A stretch of 64,000 nucleotides of DNA from Exophiala sp. HKRS030 (GCA_023897205.1 JAHWDD010000002.1:4030001-4094000), one strand, 5' to 3'; shown: positions 1 through 13,800, counted from the first letter of the stretch. Numbers and translations: made by a program. The notes: generated by a model not told the origin, from the letters alone.

Positions 1-453
1 GAAGCATCCACATCTAGCTCGACCGCGCGAGCAACATCGTCGGCGGCATCTTCATCATCAACGACTGGTGCCACAGTAACTTCCTCGATATCATCGACGA
101 CATCCTCGGTGCCCGTCGGATCCGCGTCGTCACAAGCCGAGACAGTCGATGAGCCCAGGAAGACCACCGATAGTGCAGGCTTCAAGGCCGGCATGGCTGT
201 CATGGCGGTAGCAATAGTTGGTATCGTCGGAGCGCTGGTGTTTTTCTTGTTACGCAGAAGACGCAAGACTCGAGGTTCTACGATGATCATGTCGGAGAAA
301 GACACCGATGAGAGATCAGTGATCACCAACCAGCGGATGGGTCAGGCTCAGGAGCTTGACGGTCTAGGCCATGGTCGGCCAGAACTTGCCACAACCTACA
401 ATATGCCATCAGAAGCCAAATCATCGACCAAGGCTGTGCATGAAATGCAATGA
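1..453 (+). CDS. C-terminal part of a Ser/Thr-rich single-pass membrane protein (5' end outside window)
   Basis: The frame is open from the first base to a TGA, so only the last 150 residues are present. The first 60 residues are a low-complexity Ser/Thr/Ala stretch, probably O-glycosylated. About residues 63-84 form one hydrophobic segment (MAVAIVGIVGALVFFLL), followed at once by five basic residues (RRRRK), which predicts a type I orientation with a cytoplasmic tail of about 65 residues. This layout is that of Wsc/Mid2-like cell-wall sensors and of many fungal surface proteins with an unknown ectodomain. The ectodomain lies upstream of the window, so no family can be named. Seen: stalk, membrane segment, stop-transfer. 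Inferred: plasma membrane location. Confidence 0.75.
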   Translation, partial: EASTSSSTARATSSAASSSSTTGATVTSSISSTTSSVPVGSASSQAETVDEPRKTTDSAGFKAGMAVMAVAIVGIVGALVFFLLRRRRKTRGSTMIMSEKDTDERSVITNQRMGQAQELDGLGHGRPELATTYNMPSEAKSSTKAVHEMQ

Positions 454-2136
454 TAACTTTTGTGAACGAATAAATCGCCGTCTTGCTCAGCTCAACGCCC
501 ACGAGGACTATGGTGCTTGTCGAACAACGACAAGGTGATTCAGCCTGGACATCATGCCTCAAGACGAAATTAATCGTTGGTTGCGACATTTGAAATGGCT
601 CAGCGGTGAAATCCTATAATTACTAGCATGTGCTTACACAAGCCTGGCGATTTGTTCCTTCTTGGGACGGCTCAACAAGTGAAGGGTAGGCAACTCTTCA
701 CATACCTGAGGTAACCGAATACAATAATTTGAGGGTCACACGGTCATCTAGACAGCAGGCCCCATCTTTTCATACGCTCCAGACATAACGGTCTGGATCG
801 AGCCACAGAGACGAGGCGGATTGATTTTTTGTCTCAGAAACAATACCATATCTGGTGACATAGGCTCCTACTGGACCGTGCAGGATTGGAAAAGAGATCA
901 ACAATGAACAATATGGATATGACAAGTCCTTGCGGCCCACTCAACGTGTCCAAGTTCTCGGCGACTTGATCCTGAGAGAATGAGGCAGCTATTGATTGAA
1001 GTGTAGGCAAAAAGGCTGAGGTGAAGGCAGGCGAGAGGAGCAAGATATGCACGGAATAGGCCAAGAGCAAGAGGAAAACATGAGGGATATAACTTTGCGA
1101 CCCGGACAAAGAGTATATACCTAGCTAGGAATGATTCTAATGTAAATCGAACGATGCGCGACGACTAGCTGAATTGATAGCAATCCCAGAAGCAAATTTA
1201 CTCGTAGCAGGTCACCCGGTGTCGATAAGTTGAAGAAAGTCTTACGAACGTTGCAAATACCACGAGCCCGTCCATGACTGCCAAGAGATTTTATCCGAGT
1301 TCTCCTCCCCAGGATTAATCAACATACTCTGCTTAACACGGAACCGACGACAGTATTGATAATCTTCTTGTCGGTTTCCTGTTCATGATATGATAAAACT
1401 GTGTGAAATCGACCTCGCGCTCCGCTTATGCCGAGCCAAGATGTCGTGTTGATCGACTGAAGTTCAACGATCCCAGGGAACACCGACGGAATGTCTCGTC
1501 GTGCTTACAGAGCAGGATCGTCTCTGATGCAACCTCGTTTACACCCGTGAAAATGAGTTTCTGGGTTGAAAGCTTCTCCACAGCCAAAAAGCATAGCAAC
1601 ATGGAAGAAACTGTGCGCCAACCGTGTGCCGCTGATCTTAACCATCTTGACATCCAATACAAGCCCCCGCACGAGCAGTACCAAGCCCGGCCAACCCTTG
1701 AAGATAAGAACAGGCTGATGTCCGCCAAGGGCTTGGTATCGATGTCAACTGGTTCGATAGTACGCCGCACTCATCATCATATGTGTGTTCGCTCCAATCA
1801 TTCACTGTCGATTCCCCCAGGTCGCATCTGGGGAGTTGCCTCAAGCACAAACCTTTGCTCGTTTCTGGTATGGATATTGGGATATCCATGGATCTGAATT
1901 CCACAAGGCGGATGTTTGAGATCGCCACAACGTGGACTCTACCGCGTGTGACGGCATGGCTGTGGGGATATGTGGCCCGAAGTTCGATGTTTTTATGTCT
2001 GTCAGCATGACCTCGGCCATTTTGGTTGTGGGGTGATAGGAGCTATAACATGACCATGATCTGCCCTGGTTGTTCAAAAGCTGAGCTCTTCTCAAAGTCT
2101 GTTGCATTTTCGAGGTACCTGGATATCTTTTCCGCA
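454..2136. other. Intergenic, no supported gene
   Basis: This 1.7 kb stretch holds only short overlapping open frames on both strands (the longest is 164 codons, at 1403-1897). None has a recognisable domain, and none is extended by plausible splice sites. It includes the promoter and leader of the Dal5-like permease at its right end. Confidence 0.6.
469..474 (+). terminator. AATAAA poly(A) signal
   Basis: An AATAAA hexamer lies 16 bases after the stop codon of the partial membrane protein gene. The position suits a fungal polyadenylation element, but one hexamer is weak evidence. Confidence 0.3.
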
Positions 2137-3885
2137 ATGGCCAATCTTCAGAGAGATGCAGAGTATAACAACAGCCCAGCTGAGTCTTCAGAGAAAGAAC
2201 ATGACGATGTGGTGCGTATTGAACGATCAGAGAGTCTCGATGGCCTTCCTGATCCGGACGCTGGCAAATCCCCCGAAGAGAGGGCCAAAATCGTGAGTTT
2301 CGCTTATACCGTCGAATCAGTACAAGACTGACATTGTAAAAAGGATCGTGCCTTAATGTGGAAGGTTGATCTCTGGTTAATCCCATGGCTTTGCTTGCTG
2401 TAAGTCTCATTCGGCTATCTCTTTCGCTTCTCCCTCTTTTGATCCGCCTGGCTGACAACACACAGCTACCTGCTGAGTTTCCTTGACCGAACAAATATCG
2501 GCAATGCTCGCCTGGCTGGTATGGAACGAGAGTTGGGAATGGGTGGTCATGATTACAATTTATCTTTGACCATTTTCTTTGTAAGAGCTTCTGCCTCTTG
2601 GAATTGTAACGAACTAATGAATTACCAGATCAGCTATGCTCTCGCAGAACCAATTACAAACGTTATGCTCAAGCGTTTGACACCTCGAATTTTTTTCACT
2701 GCCATCATCATCTGCTGGGGTCTAATCATGACCCTAATGGGCCTTGTGACGAATTTCTCCGGTCTCCTTGCTGCGAGATGGTTTTTGGGTTTGGCTGAAG
2801 CTGGCCTTTTCCCAGGTATGTCCATTCATCAAGGTAATTATTTGGCGGCCAGTTAACGAAATTGCGAAGGCGTCAACTACTACCTCTCATGCTGGTATAA
2901 ACGAAGCGAACTAGGCATCCGAGCAGCAACATTCTTCTCTGCCGCTGCCCTGGCAGGATCATTCGGAGGTCTCCTTGCTGCTGCGATCGCTCAAATGGAT
3001 GGCATTGGAGGTAAATCTGGATGGGCGTGGATCTTCATCATCGAAGGTCTAGCAACAGTATTTGTGGGATGCTTTTGCTGGTGGATGGTCTTCGATTGGC
3101 CTGATACCGCAAGATTCTTGACACCAGACGACCGGATTCGTATCCGTCGACGTCTCGCTGAGGACAAACAATCCAGTACCGCCGAACACTATGATAAGCG
3201 CCATATTTACGCGGCTCTCAAAGATTGGAAAACTTGGGGATATGCCTTCATTTATATGGGCTGTCTATGTCCTCTTTACGCTTTCTCGTTATTCCTGCCC
3301 ACGATTTTACGCGGTATGGGATACACGGGTACGCATGCACAGCTATTGTCTGTTCCTCCCTATGCATGCGCCGCAACCATGACTATTTTCATCGGTTGGC
3401 TAGCTGATCGAACCAGGTGGAGAGGATATTGTAACATGGCAGTTGTCACAAGCGCGATCGTTGGTTTCATCATGCTCATTGCCTCAGACACACCGCGAAT
3501 TCAGTACGCTGGAACATTCCTCGGTGCTATGGGGATTTACCCTACAATCGCCAATACACTTTCCTGGTGTGCCAACAACGTCGAAGGAGTGTATAAGCGA
3601 GGTGTGGTGATTGGAATTGTCGTGGGATGGGGAAATCTCAACGGAGTTGTCAGTTCCAATATCTATATCACGTCTGAGGCGCCTCGCTTCTGGACTGGGC
3701 ATGGTGTGGTCCTGGCATATCTGATCCTGTGTCTACTTGGCGGCACTATCTTCATGCACGTTATGCTGAGAATTGAGAATCACAAACGTCGCACCGGCAA
3801 ACGTGATCGTATGCATGAAGGAAAATCATCCGAACAGATTTGGGTGGCTGGCGACAACCGTCCTGACTTCCTCTACACGTTGTGA
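2137..3885 (+). CDS. MFS transporter, Dal5/allantoate permease family (anion:cation symporter)
   Basis: Five exons (2137-2292, 2344-2399, 2466-2580, 2629-2815, 2870-3885) join to 509 residues, the usual length for this family. All introns are GT..AG and 48-66 nt long. After a charged cytoplasmic N-terminus rich in Glu/Asp comes the family hallmark at the first membrane helix: D-L-W-L-I-P-W-L-C, then YLLSFLDRTNIGNARL. Twelve membrane segments follow, with a long central loop near residues 235-275. Members import organic anions such as allantoate, nicotinate, pantothenate or dipeptides across the plasma membrane by proton symport. The substrate cannot be told from sequence. The start was taken at 2137 because upstream in-frame ATGs at 2050 and 2056 add a non-conserved Cys-rich extension. 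It stands alone, with no enzyme genes next to it to hint at a substrate. Confidence 0.88.
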
Positions 3886-4457
3886 GAGGATTGACCATCA
3901 CCAGTTGGCCCTTGGTCCGCAACAAATCTATGCAATCCTGCTCGATGTTACAATGACAGCGGATCTGGGAAGATGGTTAAGCATTATTGAGGGAGAATCG
4001 CTGCAGGTTATGTCTCACATCCTTCCAGCTGAAAAGTCCAGCCGTGTAAAACACTTTCTAGAGACAACACAAATGCTTGTTTGTATCAAGTTCGTATACA
4101 ATGATAGAAAATTCCATATTGTATCATTGTATTGCTGTCCTTCACAAAAGTAAATCACAGATATCTTCGGTCAAGAAAATCCATTACTTTTTTATCCACT
4201 ACCTCTAAGCTACTGTGCTAGAGATGCAAAGACTGACCACCAACATACGCAGGTCATACTGCGAGTGCGGCTTGACAGATAGTGACAGCCGGTGCCGACT
4301 AAAAGGACCAATTCGACGGGCATATCTAATTGTCGCAACTCACTCTTTCGCGAATCTGAAGCTAGGAACCTATTGGACAATAATCACAGTACTTCGGTTT
4401 CGTTTTTTCTCTTGAATTGAAAATGCTCCCAACCAATGCTACGTGTAACCTAAGTAT
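3886..4457. other. Convergent 3' region
   Basis: About 570 bases lie between the stop codons of the Dal5-like permease (plus) and the Doa10-type ligase (minus). The stretch is AT-rich with several A/T runs fitting 3' UTRs, and I see no gene. Confidence 0.5.
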
Positions 4458-7400
4458 CTATTTACCAAGCCTTAGAATTCTAACTTCATTCTTGGGCTCA
4501 TGAAAATTATGCAACCTTTCTCCTATCAAATAAACCTCATCTCGAATCTTGATTCTCCAACTCTCTAATTGACGTTTCAATGTCCAAATGATATACCACA
4601 ACAAGCACAGGGCGAGAAGGCCTGGATATGCTGAGCGGTAAAGTTGTGTCTGGACCGTCTTATTCTCGATCTGAAGAAAGAAGATAGCGATCCGCGCAAG
4701 AGCAAGCGGGGTTGCAAGAAGAAGCAAACAGATAGCACTTAAAGGGAGGACAAGCGCACGACTTGCCAATCTGATATTTGGTCGAAAGATACCATCCCGA
4801 GCAATCGCTTGAATTGCTCGTGCAGCCTGAGTATCCCTGGCAAAATAGCCCAGGAACAGTCTCAGAAATAACCGAAGGTAAAGAAGACCTATCGTCCAAG
4901 TCTGAAGAATGAAGACGGTCGCGGTTGGTCCACCGAAAGCGTTTCGAGAGCTCTTGGGCGGCTTGCCATTTTGTCGGTCCAGATAAGTAAAGATAGGTAT
5001 GAGAATGTAAAGTTCTGTGATAAGTGCTATCGCTGCTGGAACGACAAATCCCATGAAAGCCACTAGATATACTAGGCCAAGAACATGGCGCGCAAACAAT
5101 GCAACTTGAGTAATGGCTTCTCGGCCGTGGGTGGTCCAATGATCAGCGGTCGTTCGAATGCTTCTGAGACTCGGTCGTGAGTAGAGAACACCGATTGCTA
5201 TGGCTATGGACAAGTGCAACCCAACGGTAAACGCATAAAGATCGTTCGGTGGCAGAGTTGACCTGGACAAGATGCGAAGAACCTTGCGACCTATGAGAAG
5301 AGGCCCGATGGTAACAGAAACACCAGTCAAAGCGGCAAACACCCATAGCAGGAGAATGAATGTTGCAATCCTAGCACGGAAATTTGGTGGAAGATAGACT
5401 TTGACGAATCGGTCATCTGTTTTCCCATGAATACCATTCTCTGGATCTGCTTGACCATCAATGCGGTTGTTGTCTTCAGTGACTTCAAGAAAAACATCTC
5501 GGCCACGAGGAATTCGCACAGAATCTGATGCCGGCGCACGTACATAAGTTCCATGTTGTGCAATATTTCGAGTTCCATTCAAAAGGCCAAAGAGCCAAGA
5601 CAACTTATCGTTGGCATTTTCAACTTTCTCCTCGGGACGATCATCCCAAAGAGAAAAGCTGTAAGTCGTAATGTTTTGGCGCAGCGACGAAACCACCACT
5701 CGTACATTGAATTGATTTTCTTCGATGGGTCTGCTTTCCGAAGAATCAGCGGCAGCATGAAGTTATAAAAAATAACGTCGATTGGAAAGGACAATTTTGG
5801 TTCTGCCGTGAACCACTGGATAGGGAAAACGACTCCAGTCAAATTTAACATCCAGATCACGCCACCCAAGCACACCATGACCAAGCCTCCATAAACCAAG
5901 GCCGAAAATGCGATTTTTCCCAATTGGGTCGGAACAGGTCGTTCAAGGACGTCACGGACTGGATGAAAAGTTGGATCATCCGGATCTCGAATAAAGTAAA
6001 GAACGCCCTTCCGAAGTATCTTCCTACAGACTGATACAAACAAGGCGAAATGAAACATATAGCATGTGCCGATGAACCAGTGAATGAAGATGCCAGTAAA
6101 GGGTGCTCGAGCCATGAATGCGATCCGACTTGCTATGGTAGCATCGGCAAACAGCGGTAACAAAGCCATATCGAGTAATAGTCCACAATAGAGAGGGAAG
6201 ACAAGCATTTCAATTCCAATGATGACAATGACTTTCATGACTCCTCCGGTCTGTCTCAATGAATCGGCGAAGTAGCCCTCCACTTTCTCGTTATCCCGAA
6301 GTCCGAGTACAAGATGGGTCAACTTCAGAAACAAAATTCCAGCAGCCAAGAAAAATGCATAACCCAGCACAATGGTGGTGACTCGGTCTTCGGTACTCCA
6401 TGCCACTGGGTGATCGTCCACAAATTCTGGAATTGTAGGGGATCTGTATTGAAGTTCACAACAAAGGTGTGCAAATTATCAATGCACGATTGAAAGATGT
6501 GTATAATCGCTGTGAGGACTTGTGGTATGTTAATAATGAGCTTGCCGACATGTCTTGGGACTGATTGCAGGTTCAGAGACTGGTCTGTCACAGCGCTGTA
6601 CGCTTGGACCAAGATGCCACCAACAGTATCGAAGAAACCGTGTACATTTGCCCTGAGAGTTCGCAGTGCATAGTGTGAGAGCATAGAGAATGAAGGTAAG
6701 TCAGGCTTCAGATTCGAAATGGCGCCCGTGAGGGTTTTCTCAAGTCTTGTGCCACTCTTCTGGCTAATTTCAAGAGTGAATGCTTGAAGAGCTTCCAGGT
6801 CCAGAAATTTCCCAACAGCGGGAAAAACGAGTATTGCTCCTGTTCTGATGATTTTCAGGGGTTGGTTGAGCACAAGGCCAATGAGCCCTGTCACGAAAAA
6901 TATAACATCAACCACAATATCCGCCGCTCTTGATAAAACGAACAACGGAGCTTTGATCACCATTCCGACAGGATTCATGATCAGAAGTAAGGCGATCTTC
7001 CCCATATGTATGGACACCATACGCTCGCAGATAGAGTGACGCTGATGAGGAAAAGAACAAATATGACGTTTTGAACCATGGCGATGAAAGGACCTTCCAT
7101 TCCGAGTAACTCGAGAATTCCATCGAAATCTTCAGCATCATCAGCCGCATTTGGATCATTAAGGTCGACGCCAAAAACGATATTTGGTTCTCGTGCAGCT
7201 GGAACAGCTGGGGCAGGATCGGGTACGGGGGGTAGTAGGTTTGGAATAGGTTCCCGGTTGTGATTCGGTACAAAAGGTGCCTCTGCTTGTATATCATCAA
7301 TAATCTGCTCATCGTCATGTCCCTCTGTGGCATTTTGAGTGGCCACAAGGTTAACATCTTCGTCCACTTGCCAAAGCCATGCCGAGATCTTTTGTAGACG

Positions 7401-9143
7401 AGAGCTGTCCTCGACGGGCTCAATGTGGCTCAGAGGATTAAGAGTAGACTCGTCAGTGTCCGCATCTGTGATGACAAGGGTCTCGGTCCTGTTGGGCTGC
7501 TGTAAAGCCAGATCATCGCCGCTAGAATCGGGAGTTGGGATCACGCTTCCCTCTGAGTCTACCTCATTTGAAGGTTCGCCACGCGACGGCTCGAAATTGG
7601 TCCCATGAACTATGCTCTCAGCTTGTGCAAATTCGTCACCGCGTGCTAACAGGAAATCCGTTTCAAGGACAGATTGCGCCTGGTTTGGTACAAAGGTAGG
7701 ATCTTCCATGTCCACATCATGATCTGTGGCATTGCCAGTAGCAGATTCGTTGTCCGTTTCAATCTGGCGCAGGATGTGGCCAAGTCCTTCAGTGTCATCA
7801 TTTCCAGGGACAATCTCGACCTCACTCTGCACCATGATGGAATTACTAAGATTCCGTCCCATGGACAGGTCTTCCAGTGAACTTGACTCCAGATAATCTT
7901 CGTCCGAATCATCATTCAAACGGTTTTCAGTAGACGCAGAAGGCGTGCTTTCAGTTCGATTGAGGGCTGGAAGTCTTTCGACAGGCATTCCCGTGGGAAA
8001 GGCAATATTGTCATCCGTGAGGGCTCTGCGTATCCTGGGGACTGCGACTGGACGGGCTGCTCGGCCAGCGTCTGCCCTCAATTCATCCTGAATTCCAATA
8101 CGTCGGTGCCTGACTCTAGGCATACCAGGTTGTTGAACGATAATTTCCTCGACTGGCGCGGGTTGTGGAAGCACAACAGGATTTTGATTATTAGCGGCGT
8201 CCGCGTCCGGCATATTTAAATTCTGTTGCTGATTGATGACCCATTCACGAATCAAAAACACCAGTATAAACGCCGTTACCAGCGATATGCAGATCAACAG
8301 TCCTTCGGCAACATCAACTGTAGTATTATTGACCGCTGGATAAGTCGACCAATTTGCCAAAAATTGTACTTCAGATAACAAGGACGAAGGTCGTGGACTG
8401 AAATGAGGTGCATCTGTCATATTTGTAACATCTCTTGCAGTCGTGTTGGCAGAAAAGGGAAGGATGAGGGAAATTAACAGATGTACGACTCTGCCGATCA
8501 AGCCTTGGTTGGTGACGAGTCTTAGAATGTCGGCGAGAGAAAATTGCATCGGCGGGAGCACGATCTTGATGTTTTCGAAGGATTTTGGCACGCTAGAGCT
8601 TGCGGTTGGGAGAGCATTGCCGAGGGAAGAGTCGATGGTGATGTTTGTCCTGTTGTACAAAGGGTCGTGTTGGTGCCTCTCATCGAGCCAATTTCCATCC
8701 GCCAGCCAAAACAGGCCTCGCCATATCTGCCTGATACACCAAGGAAGGCAACAAATCCAAACGATCGTTACCAAAAAATAACGAATATATCTGGAGAATG
8801 CGCTCAGTGCGTGTCGAATTAGTTGAGAGACGAACAGAGGGATTGGAAGTCGGCTCGGCATAGAATGGTCGTAGAGTTTTGTGAAACGAAAAGAGGTTTT
8901 GCATAATTCGCAGTATTTCTTTTGAGAATGCGACAACCATTCCATGAGACATTCCTGGTGGACATATTTGATGCTGCCACTACATTTGCACGGGTAGTAA
9001 AGAGGTTGAGTGGAGGTGCCTTCGCCGCGGCATATTCGACACGAGTCTTGACCATCCTCGTTTAGGGGATCGGAAAGACTCTGTTGTCTTGTCTTTTCAC
9101 GAGCAAGTCCGATTGGGAGTCTCTCGTTGAGATCGACCGGCAT
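4458..9143 (-). CDS. ssm4: ER/inner nuclear membrane E3 ubiquitin ligase, Doa10/Ssm4/MARCHF6 family (reading frame broken three times)
   Basis: The N-terminus has a RING-CH (C4HC3) finger: C35, C38, C52, C54, H62, C65, C78, C81, with the family's PCKCSGSIKYVHQECL core. A multi-pass body follows, with a long acidic cytoplasmic loop around residues 300-690. Doa10 ligases ubiquitinate misfolded cytosolic and membrane proteins with Ubc6/Ubc7 in ER-associated degradation. The gene is read in four frame segments: 9143 to about 7003, about 7003-6441, about 6438-5647, and about 5645-4458. Each join needs one extra base and falls on a G/C run (7000-7003, 6438-6441, 5645-5647). With those bases the product is about 1562 residues, within the family range. 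At 6441 an alternative is a 44 nt intron with a poor GTGCAT donor. I favour a base undercall over a pseudogene because the protein stays conserved throughout. Confidence 0.85.
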
Positions 9144-10838
9144 CTTGCTGGGTTCATGAAGGGATGTAAGAGTGAAGCGTCCAGCGCATTGCGGGGTGGA
9201 GGATAGAGTCTAGCGCATCTATGGCGGTGATGACTTCGAACGACAGGACAAGGCCGGAGTATTTAGTTGAAGGATATAATGAGAATATGTCCCGAAGATT
9301 CGTCAATAGGAGACAACAAGTGATGGCAGTAGAGGTTGCGAGCGATTGATGGAGATGCTGCGGACATGTAGGAAGGGGTCTATCCATTGACAATTCCGAC
9401 TTGGAATGATTGTTTGCAGCCTTGCCCGTCGGAACGGAACAACTTGTCGGATTGAAGAAGAGGGCTATGGTCACGTGGTATACCCTCTTTCTCCGTCAGG
9501 CAGGGCAGGGGTTGCACGGGGACACACGTGTTCATTTTATGTTCCGAAGATCTATCATGGTTACTTTGACCTGGAGATAATAGACTAGAATGAGTAGATC
9601 GGCGACTCTAGATTACAAGTGAGGGCCTGACTATTGAGGTATTCACCAACAATTGAACCGGCGAGGACAGATTTGTGCCAAACCATCAAACATATTTCCG
9701 AGTTTCTCAAATTCCAGGAAAGTCAACGGGAACGACCTAGCATGTGCATGTGCTACACCCACTTATTATGTTGTTATCATGCCAATCACCCATCCACTGA
9801 CAGATACCTTCCGCTATTATTACATCATTGTCATTGTTCCATCGATCGCGATACAACATTTCGATGGGTTAGGGAACCGAAGGATCGCCTTGTGGCCATC
9901 CGCCACCATTATCTAGTCACCTAGTATCAAGAATCCCTCGCAAAGACATTGCTGGGCACATGCACCTGGACATGGAGGTGGAAGCTGAATTGTTTGCCAC
10001 TTTGGGGCCTTTTGATGGTTTCCGCACCTCCACAACGAAAGTGACGTCGTGGTTGATAACCTTGAATGTTTTGTTTGATTTCCATCCCTGTTTTGGAGCC
10101 ACCTTGAAATCTGAAGTTGTGAAGCTTGTAGTTGGCACGCGACCAGTAGGCAATTTGCTTGACTCTTTGATTCCATGATTTCCAGGTTATTGCTCCCATG
10201 CACCTGCCGTGTGAACCCATTTTTGCCTTCAGACGTTCCTGCCTCGGTCAAGCACTCCTTCTCCTGCCTTATGCGAAGTACTAACTAGCTAAGTCACTAA
10301 TAGCTCCTAAGCTGTTCACTAAACGCCTAAGTGGCCCTAGTTGACACACCCATAGATTTTAGCACAACTTTCACACAGTAAAGAGCCCCCGTAAGGTCCT
10401 CCTTAAGCCCTGTAAGCCCTGGAATGAATCCTTAGCTCACCTAAAGGGGTGGCTCACGTTAGGATTAGGGGCTTGTTGGCAGTTGCACCAACTTTCCAAG
10501 CTCCCGGGCCTCCTCACCGTTTCCAACTCCACTGTCGTCCGAATCTCACCAATAATTCTCCAAGGCCTAAGGAAGCGTGGAAGCCCACCTTCCGCCATCG
10601 CGTCACTTGAATCAACTCAACTGCCTGCAATTGCTCCGCATCCTGAAACTTCAATTCATCCGGTTCATCTCAATCAACTCCTCCCGGCCATTCTATCTTA
10701 CAAGCTTTCTTCGCACTTCTTCTACTTTACTTGACTCTTGTGATATCACAGAGTATACAAACATCTTCACATTTTCCTCTCCCTCTCCTCTGTTTCTCGT
10801 CAGGTCTTCCCCATTGTGTCATTGGACACTAGGCCATC
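9144..10838. other. Divergent intergenic region (1.7 kb)
   Basis: It separates the Doa10-type gene and the repeat-protein gene, which point away from each other, so it should hold both promoters. Short open frames on both strands have no recognisable content. Around 10275-10345 there is a dense run of CTAA/CTAG words, and 10480-10830 is pyrimidine-rich, typical of the leader of a well-expressed fungal gene. Confidence 0.5.
9472..9540. promoter_or_regulatory. Two CACGTG boxes upstream of the Doa10-type gene
   Basis: CACGTG occurs at 9472-9477 (within GTCACGTGG) and again at 9535-9540 (within ACACGTGT), about 330-400 bases upstream of the ATG on the minus strand. This is the core of bHLH (Cbf1/SREBP-like) and some bZIP sites. 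Function is inferred from the motif only. Confidence 0.3.
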
Positions 10839-13800
10839 ATGGCCGTTGCCGACAATGGTCAGCCAATCGAGAACGTCAAAGACAGACCCAATGGTACTGC
10901 AAATGGTCATCTCAACGGGCATGCTGTAGGCTCGGTCATCCCCTCCAAGCCTCCTAGGTCCAAGCCTCGTCGAAGTTGGTCTTCATGGCTTTTGAACAAT
11001 TTCGCTAGGTAAGTCAAGATCGAACTCCTGGTTATCCACCGCTGCTGACCCCAAGCAGATTGGCTGTCTGGTACACCATCATAACCATTGCTTTCCGATG
11101 CCCTTCTCTACCTCAAGACCTGTCCTCGACTTCTCCTCGAGTATGCCAGCCGTACTTGACATCGAAAGCCTACCTCTTACCACATGTTCAACCTTACTAC
11201 GACACATATGCCTCTCCATATGTGGAAAAAGCTCGTCCATACACAGACCTGGCAAATCGAAGACTTGTTCGACCGGCCTCAAAAGTTGCCCGCATCAACT
11301 ATGACAAATACGCCGCTCCTCAGCTTGAGTCGGCAAAGACCTATGGCATCGCACAATGGGAGAAATCTGTCGTTCCGCAACTGCAATTGGCACAAAACCA
11401 CGCGAGCCAACTCTATGATACCAACCTCGCACCCCATGTGAGAAAGGTCCTTGACGCAGTCGCACCCTACTATTCCATTTTGCAGACCAATGCAGCCGAC
11501 ACCTATCAACATTATCTGCTTCCTGCGGTCGAGTATTCCAGACCATGGCTTCAACAAGGTTACACCACCTCGCAGATATTTTTGGCCACCAAGGCATACC
11601 CTTTTGCGAGACACGCTTGGTCTGATGTGGTCATCTTTGTTGATGGGACGTTTTGGCCGTTCGTCAAGGGGCTCTATATCGACAATGTCAGACCACAATT
11701 GGTCATGATCAGCGACAGAGTCGCCAAATACCAGGAGCGTCGAAAGTTGCAGGCCGTCATCGAAGAGGTACAGACCAGCTCAATTGTGCCGACCGGATCT
11801 TCTACTCCAGTTGTCAGTGCGTCCGCGGTTCTCGACGATGTCTATGCTTTGTTTGATAAAGATGACGATGAGTCGACGGTAACCAGCACGTCAGAAGAAC
11901 CCCAGTCTACTACCCAGGCTGCTGTTCGACCACCACCAGAATACGCCACCGAGGAACAGATCACCGAAGATCTTCGAAATTGGCAGAGAAATTTCGCTGT
12001 TGCCGCGGACAAGGGTTCTGAGGATCTCCGTGAAAGGGTAGAATCACTCGTCGCCAGTTTGGTGAAAAGTGACATTGATGGGCTCGGTCGAGGTCTCGCC
12101 AACGCTCTGGACAAAACAACCGTGAATGAAATCGAGAACGTCAAGAGCAAGATCAAGTCTACTATTGCCTCACTTTCGGACGATGCAGGATCTGGTGAGG
12201 TCAAGGCCGCGGCAGAAGAGATTCTAACCTCGATTCGGTCCTCTGGCACAGAAATCAAACAACGTGCTAGAAAAGTTCGTGATTGGGAGCAAAACTTTGA
12301 AAAGTCTCTCCTCGAGCGCCTCCGTGCTGCGGCTGCTTCCACCCTCGACGTGTTGGACGGCGTCAAAGACCTTGGCCTCCAAGAGGTTGGCATGCGTTGG
12401 GCCTGGATGGAAGGCGTCACCTACAAACATTGGGAGAAATTTCACGCTGTTCGAGTCAAGTTGGACGAATGGAGAGCTGAAGTTCATGCCGTTGCCATGC
12501 AACATCCTGATGTCGAGGAGGCACTTGCTACCGCACAACAAATCTTGGAAGAAAGTATGGCTGTGACAGAGGAAACAGCAAAAGAGTTAATCAGACTCAA
12601 GGGTGTTGCTCAGTGGAAACTCAAAGCACGTGATGTCTCTGATGACTTTGAATCCCGCGTTGTTCCTCCAGAGGCTGTGTCTGCTGCCTCGAGTCTTGCA
12701 GCAGAACTTCAGGGTGCCTCCAGCGTCGCCTTTGCCTCCGGTAGCTCTGCCCTCTCTGGTGCCAGCGAAGCTGTTGCAGATATTCTCTCGTCCGCAACCT
12801 CCTCCTCCACGACAGGCACCTTGCAGGCAGCATCTTCGGAAGTCAGTCATTTCGCCGAACAAGTCCTTCAATCCGCCTCTTCAGTACTAGGTGTTTCTAG
12901 CACAGGATCTGTTGAATCTCTGAGTTCAAAAGCCAGTTCCGTCGCCGAAGATTTGTCCTCGTCCGGATCCTCCATCATATTGGGTACAAGTACTGGCACT
13001 GTTGAATCTTTGACATCCGAAGCTGCTTCAACGGCTAGCATTCTAGCTCAAGATGTCTCTGAATCTTTCAGCTCGGCCACAAGCGTCATCACAGATTCTG
13101 CTTCATCTTTTGTTGACGTAGCCGCGGCTTCGTCCACCAGCCTCGTCGATGACATTGAAGATTCTCAAAGTTCTGTCTCAGCAGCTGCGGCATCTGCCAC
13201 AACTTCAGTGTCTCGGGTTTTTGCAGGAGCATTAGCTCAGGAAGTCAAAGGTTCAATTCCCATTCTTGATGACGTCTTCGACGACAATGAAGCTACGACA
13301 TACTCGGAAAAGTTGCAAGACATCGTAAATGATGCAGGGGAGAGATATGCCGAAGTAACTCGTGCAGTCTCCGAAGCCATCTATGGCACAAAGCAAGGTT
13401 CTGTCGAAAGTGTGACTTCCGTGGCGAATGAGAAATATGCCAGCGCTTTGGCTGCTGCGTCGAGCGTCATCTATGGTGCCCCACAAGGTACTGCTGAAAG
13501 CATTGCAAGTGCTGCTTCCGATGCTTATGCTAAGGCAGTATCGGCCGCAAGCTCGGTGGTCTTTGGTACAGCTCCTGCGGTGACTGATTCGATTCTGTCG
13601 CAAGCCAATTCAATCTATAGTGATGCTATCAGTCGTGCAGATGAGAATTATTCGGCTGCCAAATCCGCTGCGGCCCAGCAGATTTCTGGACCCCAAGGCC
13701 TGTTCATGAACAAATTTCAGCCTCGATCGAATCTGCATATACTGCTGCCCAGCTCGCTGCAGCTAGTAGACTCGATTCGGCAAAGACTGCCGTGTCTCAA

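Noticed and set aside
1403..1897. 164-codon plus-strand open frame
   Set aside because: No domain, no homologous wording, overlapping open frames on the opposite strand, and no splice extension.
6420..6485. A 44 nt intron as the cause of the second Doa10 frame change
   Set aside because: The only frame-compatible donor is GTGCAT and the intron would be shorter than all others here. One base added to the G-run at 6438-6441 gives an equally good protein.
4458..9143. Doa10-type gene as a pseudogene
   Set aside because: All three breaks are single-base losses at G/C runs and the protein stays conserved between them with no internal stops. Four unrelated genes show the same error type, so assembly undercalls explain it better.
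13680..13800. Two separate genes at the 13.7 kb frame change
   Set aside because: The second frame begins inside the repeat array with no promoter space. The repeat motif continues across the join after one base is added at 13691-13694.
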